Origin: Bacteroidota bacterium | GTDB lineage: Bacteria; Bacteroidota; Bacteroidia; Chitinophagales; Chitinophagaceae | Assembly: GCA_026391455.1 (NCBI GenBank) | Contig: JAPLEH010000002.1 | Coordinates: forward strand, 1 to 64,000 | Direction: 5' to 3' | DNA length: 64,000 nt | In this document: piece by piece, positions 8,123 to 16,722 of the stretch | Numbering within the stretch: position 1 is the stretch's first letter | How the letters are laid out: each line of letters opens with the position of its first letter | Notes under the pieces: generated by a model | What the model was told of the DNA's origin: nothing | The model's database searches: none | The model's input: only the letters and a program-made list of their open reading frames with translations | Made by a program: the position numbers and the translations under genes

Positions 8123-10855
8123 ATGCAACAATTTTTACTACGGTTTAGTGTTACCCTGATAGCTGCTGTTATTTCTGCATCCACTATTCATGCACAGGTG
8201 GATACCACCAAACCAACTTCAGTTGACCCCAAACTTATTGATTGGGAAAAAGCGCGGATACCCAAAGAGTATGTTGTTGCAGGCGTTAATATTACTGGAG
8301 TAAAATATCTCGATACATCTATCATTGCTTCTATTACTAACCTGCTTCCCGGTGATAAATTCATGCACCCCGGCGAAGACATTTTTGCTAAAGCGATTGC
8401 CAATCTCTGGCGTCAGCGTTTTTTCTCTAATATTCAGGTTTATGTGACCCGTATTGAAGATGAAAAAGTATGGCTTGAGATCAACCTGACGGAACGGCCC
8501 AGGCTCGGTAATTTTAAATTTATAGGCATTAAGAAATCTGATGAGGAAGATATACAAGCCAAGGTCAACCTGGCGAAGCAAACAATTATCACCGATAATA
8601 CCCGGCGGGATCTTACCGAAAAGATCACCAAGCACTTTGCAGAAAAGGGATTCCGAAATGTAAAAGTGACCATCGATGAGAAACCCGATCCCGCCTTCGT
8701 GAATTCCAATATGCTCACGATCTATGTAGATAAGGGGGAGAAAGTACATATTGATAATGTGCGTTTTTATGGCAACGAAAGTGTGGACGATATCCGCCTT
8801 AAAAAACAAATGAAGGGTACGAAAGAAATGACCAAGTTGTCATTCAAATCGGATCATACACCCAGCCCTTACGGCGATTCCCGCCCCTTCACGTTTAACC
8901 AGTATATGAAAGACTGGGGTTTTCTTTCACTCAGCAAAACCAAACGATTACTCGATCCTTATTTCCGTTTCAAATTGTTCAGCTCTTCCAAATTCAATCC
9001 CGTAAAATTTGAGGAAGACAAAAACAAAGTACTGGATTATTATAACTCAATGGGATTTCGTGATGCACAAATAGTAGCTGATACCACGATCAATACCAAG
9101 ACCGGTAACATCAATGTAGATCTGAAAGTACAGGAAGGAAAAAAATATTATTTCGGCAATATCACCTGGAAAGGCAACGCAAAATACACGGACTCCCTGC
9201 TGAATATCCTGCTGGGTATTAATAAAGGGGATGTATATAACCTGAGTATTCTGAACAGACGACTCGGAAAAGAAGCGGCACAGGAAGGTGGCGATATCAG
9301 CGGATTGTATATGGATGACGGATACCTTTTCTTCCGGGTAGAACCTGTGGAAACGGCCGTGTACAATGATACCATCGATCATGAAATCAGGATCATCGAA
9401 GGACCTCAGGCACGTATTAAGAATGTAACGATTGCAGGTAATGAGAAGACCAAGGATTATGTGATACGCCGTGAACTGCGTACCACACCCGGCGAATTAT
9501 TCAGCCGTTCTGATCTTATCCGTTCTCAACGGGAACTGGCCAACCTGCAGTTCTTCAACCAGGAAACGATCAACCCGGGCGTGGTTCCCAATGCGGACGA
9601 TGGTACGGTGGACATCAACTGGAAACTCGAAGAAAAATCCTCTGACCAGCTTGAACTTTCTGCCGGTTGGGGCGGTGGTGTGGGACTCACCGGTACATTG
9701 GGTGTTACCTTCAACAACTTCTCCATTCGAAATATTTGGAAAAAATCATCCTGGGATCCCCTCCCTACCGGGGATGGTCAAAAGCTGAGCCTTCGTGTGC
9801 AGTCGAATGGTAAAGCCTACCAGTCGTACAGCTTTTCCTTTACCGAACCCTGGCTGGGTGGTAAGAAGAGAAATTCGCTTACATTCTCACTTAATAAGAG
9901 CGTATTCAGAAACGGATATTATGACCAGGTGCTGGGAAGAAACGTATTCAGTGATACCACCAAACTCGGAACATTCGGTATTGGTCTTTCATTGGGTAAA
10001 CAGTTGAAATGGCCCGATGACTTTTTCAGCCTGGTATACTCGCTCAATTTTACACAGTATAAAAGACAGAATTACGGCATATTCCCCGGGGCCAGTCCTA
10101 CGGGTACTTCGAACAACTTCAGCATGAAGATAGCGTTGCAGCGTTCATCTGTATTCAACCCCATCTTCCCTACCAGTGGTTCCAGCTTTGTGGCCAGTGT
10201 ACAATTCACACCGCCTTACTCATTGTTCAACCCCGATGTGGTGAAGTCGAAGGATCCGTATAAGAATCCGGAGTATCATAAATGGAAATTCAATGCCGAA
10301 TGGTATGTGCCAATTGGTAAACCCATGGGTGCGGATAAGAACAGGCAGTTGGTGCTGAAAGTGGCTGCGAAATATGGCTTCATCGGACGCTACAACCGTA
10401 AACTGGAATACACACCTTTCGAACGTTTCCAGGTGGGAGATGCCGGTCTTACCAACAACTTTGGATTACTCGGTTACGATATCGTGGCCCATCGTGGATA
10501 TCCGGTATACGAATCATCTGATCCTACCGTGAACCCGGATCAGCAAAGTGCACAGAATTTCTTTACGATCTTTAATAAATACCAGTTGGAGTTGCGTTTC
10601 CCCCTGGTGACCAATCCCAGCAGTACCATTTATGCGCTTACCTTCTTTGAAGCAGCTAACGGATGGTACAATTACAGGGATTATAACCCATTCCGTCTTC
10701 GCCGCAGCGTGGGTGTGGGTATGCGCTTCTTCCTGCCTATGTTTGGTTTGCTTGGATTTGATTATGGTGTAGGTCTGGATCGTATACAACCCGGACAAAG
10801 CGGATTGAAAGGAGCGTCGAGGTTTACCTTCATGCTCGGGTTTGAACCGGATTAA
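8123..10855 (+). CDS. bamA: Outer-membrane protein assembly factor BamA
   Basis: A 910-residue protein with a signal peptide (about 1-24, ending STIHAQVD). Several POTRA domains fill roughly residues 50-500, seen as repeats such as VAGVNITGVKYLDTSI, KVHIDNVRFYGNESVDD and ARIKNVTIAGNEKTKDYVIRRELRT. A 16-strand barrel follows, ending in FTFMLGFEPD. BamA folds and inserts beta-barrel proteins in the outer membrane. At about 910 residues it is longer than the proteobacterial protein, as is usual in Bacteroidota. The 244 bases before it are AT-rich with inverted repeats and no gene. The two OmpH/Skp chaperone genes follow. Confidence 0.95.
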   Translation: MQQFLLRFSVTLIAAVISASTIHAQVDTTKPTSVDPKLIDWEKARIPKEYVVAGVNITGVKYLDTSIIASITNLLPGDKFMHPGEDIFAKAIANLWRQRFFSNIQVYVTRIEDEKVWLEINLTERPRLGNFKFIGIKKSDEEDIQAKVNLAKQTIITDNTRRDLTEKITKHFAEKGFRNVKVTIDEKPDPAFVNSNMLTIYVDKGEKVHIDNVRFYGNESVDDIRLKKQMKGTKEMTKLSFKSDHTPSPYGDSRPFTFNQYMKDWGFLSLSKTKRLLDPYFRFKLFSSSKFNPVKFEEDKNKVLDYYNSMGFRDAQIVADTTINTKTGNINVDLKVQEGKKYYFGNITWKGNAKYTDSLLNILLGINKGDVYNLSILNRRLGKEAAQEGGDISGLYMDDGYLFFRVEPVETAVYNDTIDHEIRIIEGPQARIKNVTIAGNEKTKDYVIRRELRTTPGELFSRSDLIRSQRELANLQFFNQETINPGVVPNADDGTVDINWKLEEKSSDQLELSAGWGGGVGLTGTLGVTFNNFSIRNIWKKSSWDPLPTGDGQKLSLRVQSNGKAYQSYSFSFTEPWLGGKKRNSLTFSLNKSVFRNGYYDQVLGRNVFSDTTKLGTFGIGLSLGKQLKWPDDFFSLVYSLNFTQYKRQNYGIFPGASPTGTSNNFSMKIALQRSSVFNPIFPTSGSSFVASVQFTPPYSLFNPDVVKSKDPYKNPEYHKWKFNAEWYVPIGKPMGADKNRQLVLKVAAKYGFIGRYNRKLEYTPFERFQVGDAGLTNNFGLLGYDIVAHRGYPVYESSDPTVNPDQQSAQNFFTIFNKYQLELRFPLVTNPSSTIYALTFFEAANGWYNYRDYNPFRLRRSVGVGMRFFLPMFGLLGFDYGVGLDRIQPGQSGLKGASRFTFMLGFEPD

Positions 10856-10986
10856 TGAGGAAATGAAAGCGTAAAGCAGTGGCCGCTTACGATCAATAAT
10901 AGTTGCTGCGGAAAAAATAGCATAAACCAGTTTAACGTCATAAGCATTTTACCTTTTATGCTGACTGAAAATTCAAAAATACACAC

Positions 10987-11496
10987 ATGAAAAAAACAGT
11001 ATTGCTGGCCATTTTATCAGGTATTTGCCTGATGGGCTTTTCTCAGAAATATGTGATCATCGATACCCGTTATATTCTGGATAAAATGCCGGAATACAAA
11101 ACGGCTCAAAAGCAACTTGACGATATTGCGGCCGGCTGGCAAAAAGACATCGATGGAAAGCAGGCGGAGCTCGACAATATGTACAAATCATACGAAGCCG
11201 AGCAGGTAATGCTTAGTGATGAACTCAAAAAAAAGCGGGAAGACCAGCTTTTCAATAAAGAAAAGGAACTCCGCGATCTGCAGCGCAAACGCTTTGGTTT
11301 TGAAGGAGATCTGTTCAAAAAAAGGCAGGAATTGGTGAAGCCAATCCAGGATAAAGTCTATAATGCCGTACAGAAAATGGCCACCAGCCGGGGCTATGAC
11401 CTGGTACTGGATAAAAGTGAGGGAATTACCATTATATTTGCCGACCCAAAACTGGACAAGAGTGAGGATGTACTGAAGGATTTGGGGATACGCTAA
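10987..11496 (+). CDS. OmpH/Skp family periplasmic chaperone (first copy)
   Basis: A 169-residue protein with a signal peptide (about 1-19, LAILSGICLMGFSQ). The mature protein begins KYVIIDTRYILDKMPEYKTAQKQLDDI, the typical OmpH opening, and continues as a long charged coiled coil (about residues 40-115). Skp-like proteins are trimeric chaperones that carry unfolded outer-membrane proteins to BamA. It lies 131 bases downstream of bamA and 125 bases before a second copy, the usual Bacteroidota pairing. Confidence 0.9.
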   Translation: MKKTVLLAILSGICLMGFSQKYVIIDTRYILDKMPEYKTAQKQLDDIAAGWQKDIDGKQAELDNMYKSYEAEQVMLSDELKKKREDQLFNKEKELRDLQRKRFGFEGDLFKKRQELVKPIQDKVYNAVQKMATSRGYDLVLDKSEGITIIFADPKLDKSEDVLKDLGIR

Positions 11497-11577
11497 ACGT
11501 TAAAAAATACAAAAGCCCTGTTTTTGCTGCAGGAAGAGGCAACTCAAACACAATTTTTATTATCATATAAACCAAGA

Positions 11578-11595
11578 ATCCCGGCGAACCGGGAT
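11578..11595 (+). promoter_or_regulatory. Stable CGAA-loop hairpin in the leader of the second ompH gene
   Basis: ATCCCGG and CCGGGAT form a 7-bp stem closed on a four-base CGAA loop, 27 bases before the ATG at 11622. No T run follows, so it is not a simple terminator. It may stabilise or process the downstream message. Confidence 0.5.
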
Positions 11596-11621
11596 AATAC
11601 TAACTAAACAACAAAAACGAG

Positions 11622-12152
11622 ATGAAAAAATTCCTTACAGCAGTGGCCCTGGTCATGAGCGTTTTCTTTGCAGGAGATGCGGGTGCACAAATGAAAATTG
11701 GCTATATCAAAATTGATGATATGGTGGCGATTATGCCTGAAACACAAAAGATCGATAGCTTGCTTGAACGTTTTCAGGCAGACTCTATCAATCCCAGATA
11801 TGCACAGATTGTTGCACTGTATCAATATAAAGACAGTGTATACCGCGATTCATTGAAAACACCGGCTGTGGTACGTAAACAGATCGAAGACGAACTTCCT
11901 TCCCTGATCTACCAGATTCAAAACTGGCAGCAGATCGTAAACCAGACGCTCGAAGGAAAGCAGAATGAATTCCTGGCCCCTCTTTATCGTAAGGTATACG
12001 ATGCCATTAAAGTAGTGGCAAAAGAAAAAGGCTACACTCACGTGATGTCCAAAGACGCCTTGCTGATAGCACCCGATGGAGATGATATGATCGGATTGGT
12101 GGCTGCCAAACTGAAAGTACCGCTGCCAAAACCCAACCCCGGCGGAAAATAA
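11622..12152 (+). CDS. OmpH/Skp family periplasmic chaperone (second copy)
   Basis: A 176-residue protein with a signal peptide (about 1-23, ending GDAGAQ). The mature start MKIGYIKIDDMVAIMPETQKIDSLLERFQ is OmpH-like, followed by a charged helical body and a C-terminal strand-helix (KEKGYTHVMSKDALLIAPDGDDMIG). It is divergent from the first copy, so the two may have different clients or form mixed trimers; that is inference. The ATG is preceded by an A-rich stretch with AACGAG. A strong terminator follows at 12176-12205, closing the bamA group. Confidence 0.88.
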   Translation: MKKFLTAVALVMSVFFAGDAGAQMKIGYIKIDDMVAIMPETQKIDSLLERFQADSINPRYAQIVALYQYKDSVYRDSLKTPAVVRKQIEDELPSLIYQIQNWQQIVNQTLEGKQNEFLAPLYRKVYDAIKVVAKEKGYTHVMSKDALLIAPDGDDMIGLVAAKLKVPLPKPNPGGK

Positions 12153-12175
12153 AAGAACGAATTCTTAGTATACAG

Positions 12176-12205
12176 ACCTCCTGCTTATCGGCAGGAGGTT
12201 TTTTT
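12176..12205 (+). terminator. Rho-independent terminator closing the bamA-ompH group
   Basis: ACCTCCTGC (12176-12184) pairs with GCAGGAGGT (12191-12199) around TTATCG, followed by a T run. Confidence 0.92.
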
Positions 12206-12230
12206 ATGCCCGGATAGTCGGCCTTGCCTG

Positions 12231-12238
12231 TATTTTTG
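12231..12238 (+). promoter_or_regulatory. -7 element placed for a nearly leaderless murI message
   Basis: TATTTTTG matches TAnnTTTG exactly and ends only 4 bases before the murI ATG at 12243. A start of transcription 4-7 bases downstream of the element would fall at or just inside the start codon. No clear -33 TTG is at the normal spacing. Confidence 0.55.
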
Positions 12239-12242
12239 CAGT

Positions 12243-13073
12243 ATGGACAAACCAGCCCCCATTGGTGTATTCGATTCCGGTTATGGCGGATTAACTGTAC
12301 TGAAAGAGATTGTGCAAAAATTACCTCAATACGATTATATCTATCTGGGCGATAATGCAAGAGCTCCCTATGGCAACCGCTCTTTCGATACCGTATATCA
12401 CTATACCCTGCAATGTGTAAAGTGGTTTTTTGAGCAGGGGTGCTCTTTGGTGATACTGGCCTGTAATACGGCTTCGGCAAAAGCACTACGCACCATTCAG
12501 CAAAACGATCTGCCTAAAATAGATGCATCAAAAAGGGTACTGGGAGTGATTCGACCCACGGCAGAGATTATAGGTAATTTTTCAAGTACCGGGAGTGTGG
12601 GGGTACTGGCCACCCAGGGCACCGTGGCATCGGACTCCTACCCAATGGAAACGGCCAAGTTTTTTCCGGAGCTGACCGTATACCAGGAGGCCTGCCCGAT
12701 GTGGGTACCCCTTATCGAAAACAACGAACATACCACCCATGGGGCCGACTATTTCGTAAAAAAGAACCTGCATCATATTTTCGAAAAAGGAGAAAACATC
12801 GATGTATTGTTACTGGCCTGCACGCATTATCCCCTGCTTAAAGACAAAATTGTGGAGTATATGCCGGTAGGTGTAAAACTGCTCTCTCAGGGCGAAATAG
12901 TGGCCGATAGCCTGTCGGAATATCTCCGGCGGCATCCGGAAATGGAAGCCCGTTGCAGTAAAAATGGTCAAAGAATCTTTTTCACTACCGACTCCACGGG
13001 CGATTTTGATAATCATGCCGCTTTGTTTTATGGCGATGATGTGCGGTCTCAAAACGTGGATCTGGGCGTATAA
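12243..13073 (+). CDS. murI: Glutamate racemase
   Basis: A 276-residue cofactor-independent racemase that makes D-glutamate for peptidoglycan. The opening GVFDSGYGGLTVL and the two catalytic cysteines are intact: Cys74 in ACNTASA and Cys193 in LLACTHYPLL. Length fits the family. It ends the conserved uppS-bamA-ompH-ompH-murI order but has its own promoter after a terminator. The ATG sits almost on the predicted transcription start. A later ATG would remove the active-site loop, so this start is secure. Confidence 0.95.
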   Translation: MDKPAPIGVFDSGYGGLTVLKEIVQKLPQYDYIYLGDNARAPYGNRSFDTVYHYTLQCVKWFFEQGCSLVILACNTASAKALRTIQQNDLPKIDASKRVLGVIRPTAEIIGNFSSTGSVGVLATQGTVASDSYPMETAKFFPELTVYQEACPMWVPLIENNEHTTHGADYFVKKNLHHIFEKGENIDVLLLACTHYPLLKDKIVEYMPVGVKLLSQGEIVADSLSEYLRRHPEMEARCSKNGQRIFFTTDSTGDFDNHAALFYGDDVRSQNVDLGV

Positions 13074-13149
13074 ACACATTGAAAATCAACGCCCGGCACC
13101 CTATTTTAATTTTCCTTCCCCTGTATTATCAGTTCTGGCCGCCAACCCT

Positions 13150-13157
13150 TACCTTTG
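13150..13157 (+). promoter_or_regulatory. -7 element of the rpmH promoter
   Basis: TACCTTTG matches the Bacteroidota consensus. It lies about 145 bases before the rpmH ATG and so predicts a long 5' leader. Confidence 0.6.
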
Positions 13158-13163
13158 CCGTCC

Positions 13164-13300
13164 TTTCATCCAGCCCGGATAATGAATAAGTGTGGTGACT
13201 TAATCTGACCGGGTGAATTTGAAACAGGTACGCTTCTCCGTACCGCATTTATTAACGTTGCCCGGTTTCGGGCAGCACAACGAGAAAAAGCAAAAAGAAA
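13164..13300 (+). promoter_or_regulatory. Structured 5' leader of rpmH
   Basis: About 137 bases separate the predicted promoter from the rpmH start. Two hairpins are visible: GGTACG with CGTACC near 13227-13244, and GCCCG with CGGGC near 13260-13275, just before the A-rich ribosome-entry stretch. The hairpin close to the start could couple L34 translation to a regulator, in the manner of ribosomal-protein leaders. No known leader motif was recognised. Confidence 0.35.
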
Positions 13301-13456
13301 ATGAAACGTACATTTCAACCTCATCGCAAACGCCGTAAAACAGTACATGGTTTTCGTAAGCGTATGGCTACAGCCAATGGCCGTAAAGTACTGGCCAGCC
13401 GCCGTGCCAAAGGACGCAAAAAACTCACTGTTTCCGACGAGAGCAAACTTAAATAA
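13301..13456 (+). CDS. rpmH: 50S ribosomal protein L34
   Basis: A 51-residue, extremely basic protein. It begins [22 protein letters not shown] and continues through the conserved [19 protein letters not shown] region, the full L34 family signature. L34 is a small protein of the large ribosomal subunit. The gene is preceded by an A-rich stretch (AAAAAGAAA) and followed by a strong terminator, so much of its message is probably separate from rnpA downstream. The gene order rpmH-rnpA-yidD is the classic bacterial arrangement. Confidence 0.96.
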   Translation: MKRTFQPHRKRRKTVHGFRKRMATANGRKVLASRRAKGRKKLTVSDESKLK

Positions 13457-13509
13457 TTCAGTAGCTGTTTGTCCCACCGGGGCATTCGATACAGGCTTAC
13501 TATATTTAC

Positions 13510-13540
13510 AGCCCTGACGGTATTGTCAGGGCTTTTTTTC
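13510..13540 (+). terminator. Terminator between rpmH and rnpA
   Basis: AGCCCTGAC (13510-13518) pairs with GTCAGGGCT (13525-13533) and is followed by T residues. Placed here, it could set the excess of L34 over RNase P protein. A TATATTTA just upstream might be an internal promoter. Confidence 0.9.
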
Positions 13541-13591
13541 GCAGCTAACACAGAACTGTAGCTTGCTAACAGTCAGGGATAACCGAAAATA

Positions 13592-13987
13592 ATGGCCAGT
13601 CAGTTTACATTAGGAAAAAAAGAAAGGCTGAAAAGCCGGAAGGCCATTGATCATCTATTTGCCAAAGGGAATAAGAAGACAATACAACCACTACGCGCTG
13701 TGTATATGCTGACCAACGATAAGAGTTTACTCTTAGGAGCGGGTGCCAGTAATAAGAACTTTCCGAAAGCAACGGACAGGAACCGTGTCAAAAGACTGAT
13801 ACGAGAAGCATGGCGGCTGCAGAAAAATGAATTAGCTGAAAAGCTTGCTGGTAAAGCATTTGGACTCCATGTGTTTATTCTTTGTACCGATCGGGAACTG
13901 CCGGCATACACTGCTGTAACTCTAGCTGTAAAAAAGATCATTCACTTACTCGAAAAAGAAATTGAAAGCGGGCAATTACTTAAGTAA
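13592..13987 (+). CDS. rnpA: Ribonuclease P protein component
   Basis: A 131-residue basic protein, the cofactor of the RNase P ribozyme in tRNA 5' maturation. It opens [22 protein letters not shown] and carries the RNA-binding [14 protein letters not shown] motif near residues 67-80. Length matches the family. The last 26 bases overlap the start of yidD in another frame, so the two are translationally coupled. The RNA subunit gene is not in the window. Confidence 0.93.
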   Translation: MASQFTLGKKERLKSRKAIDHLFAKGNKKTIQPLRAVYMLTNDKSLLLGAGASNKNFPKATDRNRVKRLIREAWRLQKNELAEKLAGKAFGLHVFILCTDRELPAYTAVTLAVKKIIHLLEKEIESGQLLK

Positions 13988-14222
13988 ATTCTGGAAAGGG
14001 ATCAGTTTTGTATTAGGACTGCCCTTTTTATTGCTGATAAAATTATATCAGTGGGTCATCTCCCCCTGGCTGGGTCCCAAATGCAGGTTTACCCCTACCT
14101 GTTCACACTATGCGGTGGAAGCCCTTAAAAAACATGGTGTATTCAAAGGAATATGGCTTACGTTTAATCGTGTACGACGTTGCCATCCCTGGGGTGGCAG
14201 TGGCTATGACCCCGTACCCTGA
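13962..14222 (+). CDS. yidD: Membrane protein insertion efficiency factor YidD
   Basis: An 86-residue protein with an amphipathic or membrane N-terminus ([16 protein letters not shown]) followed by the invariant YidD core: [19 protein letters not shown], then [17 protein letters not shown]. It assists YidC-dependent insertion of inner-membrane proteins. The start is a TTG at 13962 inside rnpA; no ATG is available before the conserved core. The 26-base overlap makes translation dependent on rnpA. Confidence 0.93.
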   Translation: MKAGNYLSKFWKGISFVLGLPFLLLIKLYQWVISPWLGPKCRFTPTCSHYAVEALKKHGVFKGIWLTFNRVRRCHPWGGSGYDPVP

Positions 14223-14284
14223 AAATGACCGCTGTGCTACTTTATTTGTTTACCGGTAATTACGTGATATAATTATTCTGTATC

Positions 14285-14935
14285 TTGTTTTCAAAATTGG
14301 TGGCTTTGATAACTGTCTCTATCATAGAAGATGATAAACATTACCGTGAAGGACTGGAACAACTGATCAACCGGTCTGCAATATTCACGGTACTGCATAG
14401 CTATGGTTCTGCGGAGCAGGCATTGCCACATATCATACAGCATCCGCCTGAAATTGCTATCGTAGATATCAAACTTCCTGGTAAAAAAAATGGGGTGGAT
14501 CTGATCTATGAGATCAAAACACAAGTACCGGATGTGTTGTGTATGGTATGTTCGTTTTATGACGACAATGAATATGTATTCAATGCGCTGCGCAATGGCG
14601 CAAGCGGTTACCTGCTAAAAGACTCCATGCCGCAGGAGATCATTGATTCATTAAAAGAACTGCATGATGGCGGAGCGCCGATGAGCCGGTACATTGCCAA
14701 AAAAGTGATCACCACTTTCCAGGAAAAACAAAGCCTGCCCAAACTATCAGAACTGTCTGAACGCGAAAATGAAATACTGCATTCCCTTTCTACCGGCCTC
14801 GCTGTGAAGGAAGTAGCGGCCAAATTGTATATCAGTGTACATACGGTGACCAAACACCTGAAAAATATCTATACCAAACTGCACGTAAACAACCGGATAG
14901 AGGCGGTGAACCGGCTCAACCAGCCCCGTGGATAA
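14285..14935 (+). CDS. Orphan NarL/LuxR-type response regulator
   Basis: A 216-residue two-domain regulator. The receiver (about 8-125) has the acidic pocket EDD and phospho-acceptor Asp61 in VDIKLPG. The C-terminal LuxR helix-turn-helix (about 150-212) reads LSERENEILHSL...AAKLYISVHTVTKHLKNIY. No histidine kinase is adjacent. The frame has no ATG near its beginning: TTG 14285, TTG 14297, GTG 14300 and TTG 14306 are all possible. The last would give MITVSIIEDD, the most typical receiver start, so the true protein may be seven residues shorter. Confidence 0.88.
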   Translation: MFSKLVALITVSIIEDDKHYREGLEQLINRSAIFTVLHSYGSAEQALPHIIQHPPEIAIVDIKLPGKKNGVDLIYEIKTQVPDVLCMVCSFYDDNEYVFNALRNGASGYLLKDSMPQEIIDSLKELHDGGAPMSRYIAKKVITTFQEKQSLPKLSELSERENEILHSLSTGLAVKEVAAKLYISVHTVTKHLKNIYTKLHVNNRIEAVNRLNQPRG

Positions 14936-15037
14936 AAAACCACTCCTGCTTTCATTTTTCAATCTTAAGTTTTATCTTACACCGGGCATTGTAGGTGCCT
15001 GCAAAAAAGTAAAACTATTACCAACAAAAACAACAAC

Positions 15038-15340
15038 ATGAAAAAAACTATTTTACCGGCTGCCATCATTGCCTTATCACTTGCCTTTACTTCCTGTGGC
15101 GGAGGTGGCTCATTTGAAAGTGATGTACGTAAAATGGCTGACTATCGCTGCAAGATGCAGAAACTTGAAGCCAAAGATCCTACTGATGAAAAGGCCAAGA
15201 AAGAGTTAGAAGACCTGACCAAAGAGATGGAAGAATACGGCGATAAAATGAGAAAAAAATACGAGTCTAAAAAAGATGATAAAGACATGGAGGCAAAAGC
15301 CGACAAGATTATGAAAGAAGTAATGGACAAATGCAAATAA
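15038..15340 (+). CDS. Small lysine-rich lipoprotein of unknown function
   Basis: A 100-residue protein with a lipoprotein signal (KKTILPAAIIALSLAFTSC, lipobox LAFTSC, Cys20) followed by a glycine stretch and a highly charged coiled-coil-like helix (about residues 30-100, rich in K, E and D). No family was recognised. It is predicted to sit in the outer or inner membrane facing the periplasm. It is a single-gene unit ending at a strong bidirectional terminator shared with the oppositely oriented superoxide dismutase gene. Confidence 0.75.
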   Translation: MKKTILPAAIIALSLAFTSCGGGGSFESDVRKMADYRCKMQKLEAKDPTDEKAKKELEDLTKEMEEYGDKMRKKYESKKDDKDMEAKADKIMKEVMDKCK

Positions 15341-15357
15341 TGCATGGTCTGCTGATA

Positions 15358-15392
15358 AAAAAACCCTGTTGATATTCAACAGGGTTTTTTAT
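15358..15392. terminator. Bidirectional terminator between the lipoprotein and sod genes
   Basis: A 12-bp perfect stem, AAACCCTGTTGA (15361-15372) with TCAACAGGGTTT (15376-15387), is flanked by A residues on the left and T residues on the right, so it can terminate both converging genes. Confidence 0.93.
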
Positions 15393-15413
15393 TTATTCGT
15401 TGTGTAAGGTATA

Positions 15414-16019
<606 letters not shown>

Positions 16020-16061
16020 GATTATTTTAGGTTTTAGAATTTAGATTATCGATTTTAGGTT
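16020..16061 (-). repeat. Heptanucleotide repeat leader of the sod gene
   Basis: Read on the minus strand, six 7-nt units run from 16061 to 16020 in unbroken register and end exactly at the ATG. The consensus is AAnCTAA; the last unit is degenerate. It has the same geometry as the leader at 141-196 but a different repeat sequence. Confidence 0.75.
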
Positions 16062-16073
16062 GATGTACAATAA

Positions 16074-16081
16074 CAAATTTA
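16074..16081 (-). promoter_or_regulatory. Candidate -7 element for the sod gene
   Basis: On the minus strand TAAATTTG matches TAnnTTTG. It lies about 55 bases before the sod ATG, so the heptad repeats would make up most of the leader. Confidence 0.45.
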
Positions 16082-16209
16082 CGCATGTGCGGTTTAAGTT
16101 GATGGGGCTTTTGGATTTCTTTCTGAAATCGAAAACTATGCGACAATCTCCGTTGTTTTTGCCTGCGGGTTGTTACATGTTTCTGCCCAGCTTTTATAAA
16201 ATGGCTGGC

Positions 16210-16647
16210 TTATCGTTTGTTGCGAAAAAAGTCTTTCATCAATTGGGCACATTCTTCCTGTAATACGCCGTGTATCAACTCAGCCTTAGGATGAAATGGC
16301 CAGTTGGAAGCGGTGGTTCGCTTATACCCGTTCTTTTCATCTCCGGCGCCATACACGATACGTTGCAATTTGCTCCAGTAAATAGCACCGGCACACATGA
16401 GGCAGGGCTCCACCGTAACGTACAGGGTGGCTTCCGGCAGGTATTTGCTGCCCAATGAGTTGAAGGCGGAGGTAAGCGCGATCATTTCTGCATGGGCTGT
16501 GGGATCATTGAGCCGCTCGGTCATATTATGCCCGCGGGCAATGATCTGCTCGTTCACCACCACCACGGCACCGATGGGAATCTCATCATCTTCAAAAGCT
16601 TTGCGTGCTTCTTTGAGGGCCTGTGTCATGAAGTATTCGTGGGTCAT
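16210..16647 (-). CDS. tadA: tRNA-specific adenosine deaminase / nucleoside deaminase (TadA-like)
   Basis: A 145-residue zinc deaminase. The zinc and proton-shuttle motif HAE is at 52-54 and the PCLMC zinc cysteines are at 82 and 85. In its best-known form the enzyme converts adenosine 34 to inosine in tRNA-Arg, and related family members act on guanine or cytosine. Length and the downstream IVYGAGDEKNGYKR region suit TadA-like proteins. The frame extends upstream, but the ATG at 16647 gives MTHEYFMTQALKEA, the normal start. It is divergent from the aldehyde dehydrogenase gene. Confidence 0.88.
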   Translation of the reverse strand: MTHEYFMTQALKEARKAFEDDEIPIGAVVVVNEQIIARGHNMTERLNDPTAHAEMIALTSAFNSLGSKYLPEATLYVTVEPCLMCAGAIYWSKLQRIVYGAGDEKNGYKRTTASNWPFHPKAELIHGVLQEECAQLMKDFFRNKR

Positions 16648-16722
16648 TGGAGCTTTACTATATTGGTAAAATGAAAGGTAAGTCCGGTCAATTTGCAATA
16701 ACTTGGTATAAAATTACTCTTA

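Noticed and set aside
13962-14222. Possible tRNA or ncRNA after rnpA
   Set aside because: The sequence encodes the complete YidD core; no T-loop or acceptor pairing was found here or in the other intergenic regions examined.
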